DNA of 63,830 bases from DAOUET01 sp034430155 (GCA_034430155.1 DAOUET010000151.1:1-63830), one strand, 5' to 3'. Shown: positions 16,666 through 26,153, numbered from the stretch's first letter. Notes: a model not told the origin generated them from the letters alone. Made by a program: numbers and translations.

Positions 16666-17730
16666 ATGCCCGAGATCACACTATTAAACAAACGCTACCG
16701 GTTAGAAGAGCAGATAGGCAGTGGGGGCATGGCAGTCGTTTACCGTGCTCGCGATCTAATGCTAGAGCGCACTGTTGCGATCAAGTTGCTGCGGGAAGAC
16801 TACTCTCGCGACCCAGCCTTCCGGGAGCGTTTCCGTCAGGAAGCCAGAGCAGCTGCCAACCTCACCCACCCCAATATCGTCACCGTACATGATTTTGGTC
16901 TGGATGCCAACCATTTGTTCATCGTCATGGAATATATGCCCGGCACCGACTTAAAAACATTACTACATCAACGCGGCCGATTCACCGTCAGTGAAACGAT
17001 CTCTTTGATCATCCAGGCCTGCGCTGGAGTCGGATATGCCCATCGTGCCGGATTGGTGCACTGCGATATAAAACCGCAGAATATGCTAATTACTCCCGAC
17101 CAGCGTCTGAAAGTGGTCGATTTCGGTATTGCGCGTGCTTTAGCCAGTATCCATCCAGAAGAAAAAGCTGAGGTCGTCTGGGGTTCGCCTTTATATTTCT
17201 CTCCAGAACAGGCTGCTGGGGAGGCACCCTCCCCAGCATCCGATGTCTACTCGCTAGGGGTAGTAATGTTTGAAATGCTGACCGGCCGACTGCCTTTTAC
17301 TACTGGATCCCCCACTGAGCTTGCCCGCATGCACCGCGAAGATATGCCCACCGAGCCTCGCCAGATTAACCCTGCCATACCACCCGTCCTAGAACAGATT
17401 CTCTTGAAGGTGCTTTCCAAAGAACCCTCTGCACGCTATCGCACTGCTGATCAACTCGGGCGGGTATTGATCACCTTCAGCCGCCAATCCAGTGCTGTCA
17501 CAACCATAACACCATCCAAATCTCCTTTCCCAGACGATAAACCACCCGAGTCCTACTCTTCCAGACCGCGCTTCGAATCTGTTGGTGTTAAAGGTGCTCT
17601 CCCTGAAGAAAACCCCTTGGACATCGATTGGATAACGGTCGCATTGGGATTGCTGGCATTAATCGCGGTAGGAGGATTGATACCATTTTCTCTTTGGGTT
17701 TATTTTATTTTTAACCCACCCATCAAGTGA
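16666..17730 (+). CDS. Membrane-anchored Ser/Thr protein kinase
   Basis: A PknB-type kinase with the catalytic domain at about residues 8-275: IGSGGMAVVYRARD, VAIKLLRED (Lys), HCDIKPQNMLI (the usual Arg of HRD is Cys), VVDFGIARAL and SPLYFSPEQAAGEAPSPASDVYSLGVVMFEMLTG. A Pro/Ser linker follows, then a single C-terminal transmembrane helix (about 322-350) with a very short outer tail, so there is no PASTA or other sensor domain. ATG 16666 is preferred to an upstream TTG (16594) because kinase homology begins at once. An RD kinase would have Arg before the Asp; here HCD marks a non-RD type. Confidence 0.92.
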   Translation: MPEITLLNKRYRLEEQIGSGGMAVVYRARDLMLERTVAIKLLREDYSRDPAFRERFRQEARAAANLTHPNIVTVHDFGLDANHLFIVMEYMPGTDLKTLLHQRGRFTVSETISLIIQACAGVGYAHRAGLVHCDIKPQNMLITPDQRLKVVDFGIARALASIHPEEKAEVVWGSPLYFSPEQAAGEAPSPASDVYSLGVVMFEMLTGRLPFTTGSPTELARMHREDMPTEPRQINPAIPPVLEQILLKVLSKEPSARYRTADQLGRVLITFSRQSSAVTTITPSKSPFPDDKPPESYSSRPRFESVGVKGALPEENPLDIDWITVALGLLALIAVGGLIPFSLWVYFIFNPPIK

Positions 17731-17942
17731 AGACCCTCTGCTTGCCAGAAGATATTGTGGATTCTTTCAAAAAGGAAAATAAAGTTCGAATCTAGGACTC
17801 AAACTTAGGAGCATTACCATCTTCACAGTAAATGGAGATTGATCCCATCTCCTTGCACCCTTGCCATATCCTCATCCCCCGAGTATCATATTCCCCGCTC
17901 CTTGCCGGCTTTATTATTCTCTAGTCATCCTGCTTAAACAAA

Positions 17943-17964
17943 AATCACAGCCTAAGCTGTGATT
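17943..17964 (-). terminator. Rho-independent terminator of rpmB
   Basis: AATCACAGC-ctaa-GCTGTGATT forms a 9-bp stem. On the minus strand it is followed directly by TTTTTGTTT. It lies 34 bases past the rpmB stop. The rest of 17731-17997 shows nothing. Confidence 0.75.
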
Positions 17965-17997
17965 CTCCTTGGTAAAAAATAAGAAAGATATAATCAA

Positions 17998-18180
17998 TCA
18001 ACTGGTTTTCACGAGTGTACGGATACATTTTGTGCAGAGAACTTTCCGAACCTTACGACCCCCCTCATAAACTGTTACTTTTTGAAGGTTTGGGCGAAAA
18101 GTACGTCGAGTTGCTTTCTTAGACCAGGGGCGATTACGACCAAATGTCGTGGTTTTACCGCAATGTTCGCACTTTGCCAT
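17998..18180 (-). CDS. rpmB: 50S ribosomal protein L28
   Basis: A 60-aa basic protein with MAKCEHCGKTTTFG, followed by NRPWSKKATRRTFRPNLQ and the ending VLCTKCIRTL. The two CxxC pairs (C4/C7 and C49/C52) mark the zinc-binding form of L28. The ribosome site AAAGGA lies ahead. It is divergent from the Asp23-FakA set, an arrangement also seen in Firmicutes (rpmB-yloU-yloV). It has its own terminator. Confidence 0.96.
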   Translation of the reverse strand: MAKCEHCGKTTTFGRNRPWSKKATRRTFRPNLQKVTVYEGGRKVRKVLCTKCIRTLVKTS

Positions 18181-18351
18181 TTTTTATATGATCCTTTCCA
18201 AACAAATGATTGCTTTTCAAGCAAGTTCGCAACGTTATCAAGATCGATGCAATTCCCACATCAATAAATCGTTGAAACTAGCCGAGCAATCTTACCATAA
18301 ATCGTATCCTATATCAAGCATAGAGGTTAATTAATTATCCAGAGGCTTCTC

Positions 18352-18708
18352 ATGACCGAAGAAATCACACCCATTGGAAGCATCCATATCTCCCCGAGAG
18401 CTGTCGCCACCATCGCGTACCAATCCGCATTACAATCTTATGGCATAGTCGGCCTGGCGTCCAAAAACTTGATAAACGGTCTGGCGAACGCGCTGGTTAA
18501 AGACCCAACTCATGGAGTCGAGGTGCATTACGATGGTCAGAATCTCAACATCGACATTTACATCATCATTGAATACGGCACTCGCATAAAATCTGTTGCC
18601 AATAGCGTGAGCAACACAATACGTTTTCAGGTTGAGAAAACGCTTGGAATGCCAGTAAACCAAGTCAACGTTCATGTTCAAGGTTTGCGCGTAAGTGATA
18701 TAGACTAG
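18352..18708 (+). CDS. Asp23/Gls24-family protein
   Basis: A 118-aa small alpha/beta protein of the alkaline-shock (Asp23, DUF322) family: ISPRAVATIAYQSALQSYGIVGLASKN at the start, VDIYIIIEYGTRI-type central strands and the ending VEKTLGMPVNQVNVHVQGLRV. The family is associated with membrane or envelope stress homeostasis. It lies directly upstream of fakA, the conserved yloU-yloV order. No transmembrane segment is present. Confidence 0.9.
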   Translation: MTEEITPIGSIHISPRAVATIAYQSALQSYGIVGLASKNLINGLANALVKDPTHGVEVHYDGQNLNIDIYIIIEYGTRIKSVANSVSNTIRFQVEKTLGMPVNQVNVHVQGLRVSDID

Positions 18709-18818
18709 GAATCTATATCCTTCTTTGAAATGAAATAGTCGATCAATTGTGGATGGTTTTTTAGAACTACATCCTAGCTATTCGCTCCCAAAACCATCAT
18801 CTTGGAGCTTCAATTGCG

Positions 18819-20507
18819 ATGAAAGTAGATTCTCACACTGTTTATCAAACCAAGCGGATCGAACAATTTCGGAAATCACCCATAGATGGGTACGCCTTGC
18901 AGACCTTGATCGAGGCTGGCCTTACCTGGTTACGCACCAACCAACAGATTGTCAATTCATTAAACGTTTTCCCCGTTCCCGATGGTGATACCGGCACAAA
19001 CATGGTACTGACGATGCAAGCGGCATTTGATGAGATCAATAACAACCGTGATCACAATCTGGGAAAAATCGCTCATGCCATCGCTCATGGCGCCTTGATG
19101 GGTGCTCGTGGAAATTCAGGTGTAATCCTTTCCCAGTTATGGCGGGGTTTTGCCCGGTCTTTAGATTACAGGAACGAGCTGGACGGTCCCAATCTGGTAC
19201 ATGCTCTTGAGGAAGCTCGTGATACCGCCTATAAAGGTGTTGTACGTCCAGTTGAGGGTACCATCCTGACCGTTGCTAAGGACATCGCCAGTACGGCTAA
19301 GGAAACACTCACGGAGAGCGATGATCCCATCACCATCCTAGAACGTATAGTGGTCGCTGCTGACGAATCGGTCGCCCGCACGCCAGACCTTCTGGAGGAT
19401 CATAAGAAAGCCGGGGTTGTGGATGCTGGTGGCAAAGGGCTTTTTTTTCTATTAGAAGGTATGCTACGCTATATCAAAGGCTTGCCACTTGACTCGGCAA
19501 TTACCACCGTCCAGCCACTGGCCGCCATGAATTTGGAGGAGACCTTGGAAAATGTTGAGCCAGGTCAGGATTACGAAGTAGTGGTTGATTTTCAACCCTT
19601 TCAACCGCTCAATCTCGAACTCTTTTATAACGATCTTCAGAACATGGGCACATCCATTCAAGTTGGGGAAGGAGATGGCATCTATCGCATGCACATCCAT
19701 GTCCCCACCAAAAAGCGTTACGAACCGATTGACTATACCATGGCACTTGGCACTGTCACGAAAGTGTCAATGGAGAACCTGATCGCTCAAATGGAGCAGA
19801 TTGAACAGGAAGTTGCCAGCAGCAAAATGAAGATGGCTCCCATTGAATTTGGCGATATTGCTGTTGTTGCCGTCGCGCCTGGCCCTGGCATTGCCAGAGT
19901 CTTTGCAAGCTTAGGAGTAGCCGCCATTGTAGAAGGTGGCCAGACGATGAATCCCAGTACGCAAGACATCATCCATGCTTTTGAAAATCTTCCCACTGAT
20001 AAGATCATCATCATCCCAAACAACAAGAACATCATTCTAGCCGCGAAGGCAGCTGCTGAATTGACGGTCAAGAAAGTTGCTGTTATCCCTAGCCACACAG
20101 TCCCTCAAGGGCTGGCTGCAGTGCTGCGTTTAATCCCCACTGGTGATTTTGACAGTGTTGTCGGTGAAATGACCGCAGCCCTGCAGGATGTTCAGACTGG
20201 CGAGATAACCACTGCGGTCCGAAACGCTAACGTCGAGGATATAAAAATCCAAGAAGGCCAGATCATTGCCCTTCTAAATGAAGATTTAGTGTTATCTGCC
20301 TCTAACCTAGAAGAAGCCTGTCTTGGTCTGTTGACAAAAGCGAACGCAGGAGATTACGAATTAATTACGCTTTTTTATGGCGCGGATGTGCCCAAGCAAG
20401 AGGTCAATCGCATCGCCGACCTGATCCGCTCCGCTTACCCGGAACAAGAATTAGAAATCCAGGATGGCGGCCAACCTCACTACCCGTTTATCGTCTCTAT
20501 TGAATGA
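18819..20507 (+). CDS. fakA: Fatty acid kinase ATP-binding subunit FakA (DAK2/YloV family)
   Basis: The N-terminal DAK2/DhaL-type domain (about 25-215) has NVFPVPDGDTGTNM (metal/nucleotide Asps, about 48-61), GARGNSGVILSQLWRG and DAGGKGLFFLLEGM. The middle domain and C-terminal DAK1-like domain run to 562 aa, the usual length (about 550). FakA phosphorylates fatty acids bound to FakB proteins so that exogenous acids can enter phospholipid synthesis. Two DegV/FakB-type genes follow at 6- and 27-base spacing, which supports the assignment. Confidence 0.93.
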   Translation: MKVDSHTVYQTKRIEQFRKSPIDGYALQTLIEAGLTWLRTNQQIVNSLNVFPVPDGDTGTNMVLTMQAAFDEINNNRDHNLGKIAHAIAHGALMGARGNSGVILSQLWRGFARSLDYRNELDGPNLVHALEEARDTAYKGVVRPVEGTILTVAKDIASTAKETLTESDDPITILERIVVAADESVARTPDLLEDHKKAGVVDAGGKGLFFLLEGMLRYIKGLPLDSAITTVQPLAAMNLEETLENVEPGQDYEVVVDFQPFQPLNLELFYNDLQNMGTSIQVGEGDGIYRMHIHVPTKKRYEPIDYTMALGTVTKVSMENLIAQMEQIEQEVASSKMKMAPIEFGDIAVVAVAPGPGIARVFASLGVAAIVEGGQTMNPSTQDIIHAFENLPTDKIIIIPNNKNIILAAKAAAELTVKKVAVIPSHTVPQGLAAVLRLIPTGDFDSVVGEMTAALQDVQTGEITTAVRNANVEDIKIQEGQIIALLNEDLVLSASNLEEACLGLLTKANAGDYELITLFYGADVPKQEVNRIADLIRSAYPEQELEIQDGGQPHYPFIVSIE

Positions 20508-20513
20508 TCGATC

Positions 20514-21362
20514 ATGGCGTCCCGGGTTTGCATTCTCACGGACAGCACAGCTCAATTTACATCGGCGCATTTTCCCGGTCAAGAGCTGGTAAAGGTCATC
20601 CCCTTACAGATTCACTTCAATGGTAAGCATTATCCTGATAGCAGAGATCTGAAGTTAAAGGATCTCCCCATTACAATTTATGATGCCTCACACCCACGCC
20701 TTATTCCCCCTACATCTGATGATTTCCGCCAGGCATACCTATCCTTAGAAGAGGAGTTCGACGAAATCATCACGGTGCTACTTTCAGCCAACCTCTCTCC
20801 ATCTATCGTCAATGCAAAAGAGGCTGCGACTTCTCTCCTCGGAAAAGTATCCCTACAAATAATCGACTCCAGAAGCATTGGGGTTGGATTAGGATTACTG
20901 GTGCAAACCATTGCTGAGGCTTTGCACAATGGCGTCTCTAGCCTCGAGGTTCATCTTCTAGCGAGTAATCTCATCCGACATCTTTATAGTTTCTTCTGCG
21001 TACAAAGTCTGACCTACCTTTGCCGCACTGCTCATTTGGATCCCGCTCAAGCCCTGGTTGGCGAAATGCTGGGAATTATACCCGTCATTATCCTTGAAAA
21101 CGGAAGGTTAATGCCGATCCAGAAAGCTCACAGCCCGCGCCAGATGGTAGATCTACTGTATGAATTTGTCTCAGAATTTGGTGTTTTACAACATATTACT
21201 TTAATTAAGGGAACCATATCCTTCGATCAGGGAACGCGTCACATTCGCGAGCGAATTTCCGAGATCTTTCCTACTACTTCCTATAGTGAACATACCCTGG
21301 ATATAGCTCTCGCCTGCATGCTTGGCCCCTGCAGTCTTGGACTGGTGGCTTTAGAAGATTGA
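20514..21362 (+). CDS. DegV-family fatty acid-binding protein (FakB-like), first copy
   Basis: A 282-aa DegV fold: VCILTDSTAQ at the start (TDSTA, head of the lipid pocket), VIPLQIHFNGK, IPPTSDDFRQAY (in place of the more common TSQPS), SANLSPSIVNAK, IDSRSIGVGLGLLV, and the C-terminal LACMLGPCSLGLVAL. It holds a fatty acyl chain and presents the carboxylate to FakA. It begins six bases after the FakA stop. Which fatty acid is preferred cannot be read from sequence. Confidence 0.88.
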   Translation: MASRVCILTDSTAQFTSAHFPGQELVKVIPLQIHFNGKHYPDSRDLKLKDLPITIYDASHPRLIPPTSDDFRQAYLSLEEEFDEIITVLLSANLSPSIVNAKEAATSLLGKVSLQIIDSRSIGVGLGLLVQTIAEALHNGVSSLEVHLLASNLIRHLYSFFCVQSLTYLCRTAHLDPAQALVGEMLGIIPVIILENGRLMPIQKAHSPRQMVDLLYEFVSEFGVLQHITLIKGTISFDQGTRHIRERISEIFPTTSYSEHTLDIALACMLGPCSLGLVALED

Positions 21363-21389
21363 TATTCCCATTTGAGAAATGCAGAAATC

Positions 21390-22235
21390 ATGAGGATTGC
21401 CATCGTCACCGACAGCACTTGCGATATCCCTCCCGGACTTGCTTATCAATATCACATCCATATCGTTCCAAACATCGTTGTAATCGGAGGTGAGAGTATC
21501 GAAGACAATCCAAATTTCTCTCGCAGAGATTTTTACGAGAAGCTGCCTGACATGCACCCGATGCCAACCACCTCGACGGCCTCTTCCGGAGCTTACCAAG
21601 CCCTTTTCGAAGAGCTTCTAAGTAGTTATGACCGCATCCTGGCTATCCTGGCCTCCAATCATCTAAGCGGAATCTTCAACGCCGCCAGCCTGGCTGCCCA
21701 GGGTCTTAAAGATCGTGTGCGGGTTGTCGATAGCCTTCAAGTCTCGCTTGGTCTGGGTTTCCAGGTGTTGGAAGCCGCCCAGGCTGCCTTGAACGGTCTT
21801 TCGGAGGAGGCTATCCTGGAGCGTCTAAATGATGTTCGTCGACGCATAAGATTGGTTGCCATGTTGGATACCCTCGAATATCTGCGGCGCAGCGGTCGAG
21901 TATCTTGGGCGCGAGCCGGTTTGGGTTCTGTGTTGCGAATCAAGCCCTTTGTGGAATTGAAGGATGGCTTTGTCGAAAGAGCAGGTGAAGTGCGCACCCG
22001 CAGAAAAGGTATGGCGCACCTGATTGATATCCTGCGAAATCTAGGATCCCTGGAGAAACTCGGAATTTTGCATTCGAATGCCCCAAACGATGCACGCCAG
22101 ATACTGGCATCTCTCTCTCCACAAATACCCGACGCACCGCTGATCGTCAACGTCACTACCGTTATTGGTACCCATGTTGGGCCAAATGGCTTGGGATTTG
22201 TTGCCCTGCTTAACCAGTCTGCTCGAAACTGGTAA
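21390..22235 (+). CDS. DegV-family fatty acid-binding protein (FakB-like), second copy
   Basis: A 281-aa paralogue of the preceding gene: IAIVTDSTCDIPP, IVPNIVVIGGESI, PTTSTASSGAYQALFEELL (pocket Ser/Thr), ASNHLSGIFNAASLAA, VVDSLQVSLGLGFQV, KPFVELKDG and THVGPNGLGFVAL with the conserved His/Gly of the acyl-phosphate site. ATG 21390 is favoured over an in-frame TTG at 21372 because homology starts at MRIAIVTDST. Two dissimilar copies beside one FakA suggest different acyl-chain preferences, as known for FakB1/FakB2 (inference here). Confidence 0.9.
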   Translation: MRIAIVTDSTCDIPPGLAYQYHIHIVPNIVVIGGESIEDNPNFSRRDFYEKLPDMHPMPTTSTASSGAYQALFEELLSSYDRILAILASNHLSGIFNAASLAAQGLKDRVRVVDSLQVSLGLGFQVLEAAQAALNGLSEEAILERLNDVRRRIRLVAMLDTLEYLRRSGRVSWARAGLGSVLRIKPFVELKDGFVERAGEVRTRRKGMAHLIDILRNLGSLEKLGILHSNAPNDARQILASLSPQIPDAPLIVNVTTVIGTHVGPNGLGFVALLNQSARNW

Positions 22236-22238
22236 AAT
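22230..22238 (+). promoter_or_regulatory. Extended -10 element placed for leaderless recG
   Basis: TGgTAAAAT overlaps the stop codon of the second DegV gene (22233-22235) and ends seven bases before the ATG at 22246. No Shine-Dalgarno sequence intervenes. Confidence 0.4.
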
Positions 22239-22245
22239 AGCCTCG

Positions 22246-24795
22246 ATGAAGCCCTCACTACAAAAACTCCACAAATTTTTAAAATTAGAAGCTGAACGTG
22301 GGTTTGATAACCGTGCAGTGGTTGGAGGTCTTGAGCGCATGCTCAGCCCTTGGGAAGCCGAGGCACGGGCAGAGTCAGTGCCGACTGAAATCGTTGAGGC
22401 GGTTGTCACGCGCTTGCGCGATTATCAACACCTTAGCGAAACTTCCCGACAGGAAGCTCTGCAAGGTTTATGGCAGCGTATCCAGCGCGATATCGATGAC
22501 ATCGCTCCATTGCCATTAGACCGCCAAGAAACTGGCCAAAAGGATACGGTTTCTCCCTCGGTTGAAACGCCTGCTGCGAGCACCGAGAGATCACAAGCTC
22601 CCATCCAAACCACTATCGAGGCCAAAGCCGGGCATCCCGAAACGAGAACAAAAAGATCGGTAAAATCCTCCGTGGTAGCCTCTGCCGACACGGCCGCAGC
22701 TCTCAACGCACCCGTCACCGTGCTCTCGGGTGTTGGCCCCCGCCATGCTCAGACATTAAGTCGCCTGGGTCTGCAAACCCTAGGAGATATGCTTTATTTT
22801 TTCCCCCGTCGCTATGATGACTACAGCCAGCTAAAATCCATCAACCGCTTGAAATATGGGGATGAGCTCACCGTTATTGCCACTATTATGAATGTCTCCA
22901 CGCGTCCCCTGCGTAGTGGGCGTACCACGCTCACTGAGGCTATCGTGAGTGATGGCAGTGGGTCGCTACGTGTCAGCTGGTTCAACCAACCTTGGATTGC
23001 CAAGCGCTTGCATAATAGAATGCAAGTTGTACTTTCCGGAAAGATCGACCAATACCTTGGTCGTCTGGTAATGAACAATCCCGAATTGGAACAGCTAGAT
23101 CAACAGAATTTAAACACCAATCGGATTGTGCCGGTATATCCTTTAACAGCTAATATCACTCAACGATGGCTGCGTCGTCTCATGCACCAAGTTGTCACTT
23201 ATTGGACACCTCGCGTACAAGACCCTCTACCAGAAAGCCTGCGCCGCACAGCTGACCTGGTTGATCTATCCACAGCCATACTCCAGGCGCATTTCCCCGA
23301 TTCAGAGGATCAATTAAAAACCGCCCGCCATCGCCTGGCCTTTGATGAGATCTTCTACCTGCAATTGGGGATGTTTGAACAGAAGCGCCTTTGGCAGGAC
23401 CGGGAAGCACGAAGCTTCCAGGCCACTGATGAATGGCTCAAGGATCAGGTTCTCCGTTTACCCTTTGCCCTTACCAATGGTCAAGAACGTATTCTGCAAG
23501 ACTTTCGTGCTGATCTGGACAGCGGCCATCCCATGAACCGCTTACTTCAGGGCGACGTGGGATCGGGGAAAACCGTTCTGGCTGCCTTGGCAATCGCTTT
23601 GGTGGTCCATCAAGGTGCTCAGGCCGCCCTAATGGCCCCAACCAGTATCTTGGCTGATCAGCATTTCAGAAGCCTGCAAAACTTACTCGCCTCGCAAGGA
23701 GCAGTGCTCAACGCTGAGGAGATCAAGCTTCTTATCGGAGCTACTCCTGAGGCAGAAAAAGAGCAGATTCGTGAGGGTCTTGCCAATGGTGAAATAAAAG
23801 TCGTAGTGGGTACCCATGCTCTCATTGAAGATCCTGTCACTTTCGCTAGTCTGCAATTCGCGATTGTAGACGAACAGCATCGTTTTGGTGTCGAACAGCG
23901 CGCTACTCTCCGCAATAAGGGAGATAACCCCCACCTCTTAGTCATGACCGCAACACCCATCCCTCGCTCCTTGGCGCTGACAATTTACGGCGATCTTGAC
24001 GTTTCGGTTTTGGATGAAATGCCTCCTGGGCGTCAGCAGGTAGGCACCCATGTTCTCACCCCACTTGAAAGGGAGCGCGCTTATTCACTCATCCGCACTC
24101 AAATCGAACGAGGACATCAAGCTTTCATTATTTATCCACTCGTCGAGGAGACTACCAGTTCGTCTTCAACGGATCTTGATAGGGAAGCCATGGCTGCGGT
24201 AGAAGAACATCAACGTCTTCAAAAGGAAGTCTTCCCCGGGTTTCGACTTGGCCTTCTCCATGGTCGCCTTAAACCAGATGAAAAAGATGAGGTAATGGCC
24301 CGCTTCCGGGATGGGGATTACGATATCCTGGTCTCTACCTCGGTGGTTGAAGTCGGTGTAGATATCCCCAACGCCACCGTCATGCTCGTCGAAGGGGCTA
24401 ATCGTTTTGGTTTGGCGCAATTACATCAATTACGAGGCCGGGTCGGTCGCGGCCAGGATAAATCTTATTGTTTGCTTATACCTCAATCTGTTGAGCATGC
24501 CGAAAACGAACGGCTGGCGGTTATGTCTGAGACCAGCGATGGATTCGTTTTGGCCGAGTATGATCTTGAGCAACGTGGCCCCGGGGAATTCCTGGGCACC
24601 CGTCAGTCAGGTTACTCCGATTTTCATTTAGCCAGTTTGACGAATGTAAAACTGATCGAAAAAGCTCGCTCTCTTGCGAAGAAAATTTTCGAGGATGATC
24701 CGCTTCTGGGAAAACCCGAGCACCAGACTTTGGGCGCGGCCCTCTCGCATTATTGGGGAGATGGAGAACAGTTTCTTGGAGGGGACATCAGCTAA
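22246..24795 (+). CDS. recG: ATP-dependent DNA helicase RecG
   Basis: An 849-aa branch-migrating helicase acting on stalled forks and Holliday junctions. An unusual N-terminal extension of about 155 residues (helical, then a Ser/Thr/Ala linker) precedes the wedge/OB domain, which begins near VTVLSGVGPRHAQTLSRLG (helix-hairpin-helix-like) and YFFPRRYDDYS. Helicase motifs: GDVGSGKTVLA (Walker A), DEQHRFGVEQR (the RecG DEQH box), MTATPIPRSLA, STSVVEVGVDIPNA and QLRGRVGRG. The closing GPGEFLGTRQSG is RecG-specific. ATG 22246 is chosen over a 22165 start that would run 70 bases into degV. Confidence 0.95.
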   Translation: MKPSLQKLHKFLKLEAERGFDNRAVVGGLERMLSPWEAEARAESVPTEIVEAVVTRLRDYQHLSETSRQEALQGLWQRIQRDIDDIAPLPLDRQETGQKDTVSPSVETPAASTERSQAPIQTTIEAKAGHPETRTKRSVKSSVVASADTAAALNAPVTVLSGVGPRHAQTLSRLGLQTLGDMLYFFPRRYDDYSQLKSINRLKYGDELTVIATIMNVSTRPLRSGRTTLTEAIVSDGSGSLRVSWFNQPWIAKRLHNRMQVVLSGKIDQYLGRLVMNNPELEQLDQQNLNTNRIVPVYPLTANITQRWLRRLMHQVVTYWTPRVQDPLPESLRRTADLVDLSTAILQAHFPDSEDQLKTARHRLAFDEIFYLQLGMFEQKRLWQDREARSFQATDEWLKDQVLRLPFALTNGQERILQDFRADLDSGHPMNRLLQGDVGSGKTVLAALAIALVVHQGAQAALMAPTSILADQHFRSLQNLLASQGAVLNAEEIKLLIGATPEAEKEQIREGLANGEIKVVVGTHALIEDPVTFASLQFAIVDEQHRFGVEQRATLRNKGDNPHLLVMTATPIPRSLALTIYGDLDVSVLDEMPPGRQQVGTHVLTPLERERAYSLIRTQIERGHQAFIIYPLVEETTSSSSTDLDREAMAAVEEHQRLQKEVFPGFRLGLLHGRLKPDEKDEVMARFRDGDYDILVSTSVVEVGVDIPNATVMLVEGANRFGLAQLHQLRGRVGRGQDKSYCLLIPQSVEHAENERLAVMSETSDGFVLAEYDLEQRGPGEFLGTRQSGYSDFHLASLTNVKLIEKARSLAKKIFEDDPLLGKPEHQTLGAALSHYWGDGEQFLGGDIS

Positions 24796-24844
24796 ATATC
24801 TGCCCCTGAATTGGCCTAATAATTGCAACTTATGGAGATGATAA

Positions 24845-25369
24845 ATGGTTCGTGCAGTATTTCCTGGCACATTTGACCCGATACATTTTGGACACATTGC
24901 CATTGCCGAGCGCGCTGCAAATCTCTTCGATGAGGTGGTAATGGCTGTATATGATCGTCCTCTTAAATCCTTACTCTTCTCACCCCAGGAGCGTATTGCC
25001 CTGGTGAGCCAGTCATTTTTAGATAAACCCAAGATCATGGTTCAGGGTTACAGTGGCCTGACAGTAGAGTTTTGCAGAAAGATCAATGCTCAGGTTATCG
25101 TACGAGGCTTACGAGTGTTTTCCGATTTTGAGTACGAATTTCGGATGGCTTTGGCCAACCACCGCCTAGCTCCCGAAATTGAGGTGGTTGCTTTGATCAC
25201 CAATGAGGAACACACCTTCCTCTCCGGATCGACCGTCCGTGAAATAGCTTCACTGGATGGTGATGTCAGCAGCATGGTGCCGAAACATGTCGAACGGGCT
25301 CTCAAAGCGCGTTTTCGCGAGCTAGGGGACGGGCAACAAATCGTGCCTACTACTTCGATGCGAGATTAA
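24845..25369 (+). CDS. coaD: Phosphopantetheine adenylyltransferase
   Basis: A nucleotidyltransferase-fold enzyme making dephospho-CoA from 4'-phosphopantetheine and ATP. VFPGTFDPIHFGHIAIAER (TxGxH nucleotide motif, residues 5-23), VIVRGLRVFSDFEYEFRMA (substrate loop) and TFLSGSTVREIASLDGDVSSMV (ISSTxVRE-type motif) are all present. Length of 174 aa is slightly over the usual 160, with a Gln/Thr tail. GGAG lies ahead of the ATG. Confidence 0.96.
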   Translation: MVRAVFPGTFDPIHFGHIAIAERAANLFDEVVMAVYDRPLKSLLFSPQERIALVSQSFLDKPKIMVQGYSGLTVEFCRKINAQVIVRGLRVFSDFEYEFRMALANHRLAPEIEVVALITNEEHTFLSGSTVREIASLDGDVSSMVPKHVERALKARFRELGDGQQIVPTTSMRD

Positions 25370-25521
25370 TGAGAAGCTCGGTTTTAGCAATTTATATTGG
25401 TAAACATCCAGCTAGGCCTGATTTTCCTGTTGACGATTTGAACACTTGCGTGTAATCTATCTATCATAGCTACGAATGCCAATCTACTTGTGCGCTTCGC
25501 CCCAGTTCGCGGAGGATTTTT

Positions 25522-25983
25522 ATGGATATTCTGCATTTGATTGACCGCCTGGAAGAATTATTCAACGAAAGCCGTCCTATCCCTTTTACTCACAATGTAA
25601 TCGTTGACGAAGATCGCATGCTCGATATAATCGATCAAATGAGGGTGGCGATTCCCGAGGAAGTTAAGAAAGCCCAACAACTGCTGGCCCAGCGCGATCG
25701 ACTTCTGGCTCAAGCTCAGGAGGAAGCCAATCGAACCCTCGCCATGGCGCGGGAGAAGAGCGAGCAATTAGTCGACCGGGATGCGATCGTCCAATCGGCT
25801 CAGGATCGTGCCGAGCAGATTGTCGAACAGATACGCGCTGATGCCGATATCACTCGCCAGGAAGCAGATAAATACGTCATCGATACCCTCACCCACATGG
25901 AAATGGAGCTAGAACGTTTCTTAAACCAGGTTCGCAATGGTATAAGAACTTTACAAAGTTCACCTCCCGATACCCCAGAATAA
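25522..25983 (+). CDS. SepIVA/DivIVA-like coiled-coil protein
   Basis: A 153-aa acidic protein. The N-terminus contains ESRPIPFTHNVIVDEDRMLDIIDQMR and ALPEE-like AIPEEVKKAQQL, the pattern of actinobacterial SepIVA-type cell-division proteins. From about 50 to 145 it is a continuous coiled coil (LLAQRDRLLAQAQEEANRTL and so on). Automated pipelines often mislabel it as ATP synthase subunit B. A clear ribosome site (GGAGG) precedes the ATG. It directly follows coaD, the same order as in actinobacteria, where it is followed by DUF177 and rpmF, which are not present here. A strong terminator follows. Confidence 0.75.
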   Translation: MDILHLIDRLEELFNESRPIPFTHNVIVDEDRMLDIIDQMRVAIPEEVKKAQQLLAQRDRLLAQAQEEANRTLAMAREKSEQLVDRDAIVQSAQDRAEQIVEQIRADADITRQEADKYVIDTLTHMEMELERFLNQVRNGIRTLQSSPPDTPE

Positions 25984-26010
25984 CCTGGATTACGCTTTCA
26001 GCGATGCCGT

Positions 26011-26030
26011 GCCCTCCGCCCGCGGAGGGC
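26011..26030 (+). terminator. Rho-independent terminator after the coiled-coil gene
   Basis: GCCCTCCGC-cc-GCGGAGGGC is a perfect 9-bp stem followed by TATTTCGTT. It closes the coaD-side transcription unit. Confidence 0.8.
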
Positions 26031-26153
26031 TATTTCGTTAAAATGCATCGTCTCATCCCTCTCGGTGATTCTCTTCCAGGGAAGTCAACAGATAGAATAT
26101 GAAAGGTTGGCAAAGGGAGGTAAAATGTACTATACTTGGATTCAGGAGGATTT

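Noticed and set aside
17731..17942. Small gene or RNA after the second kinase
   Set aside because: No frame, stem or promoter of note was seen.
25522..25983. ATP synthase subunit B
   Set aside because: No transmembrane helix, no other ATP synthase genes, and the N-terminus fits a SepIVA-type coiled coil.
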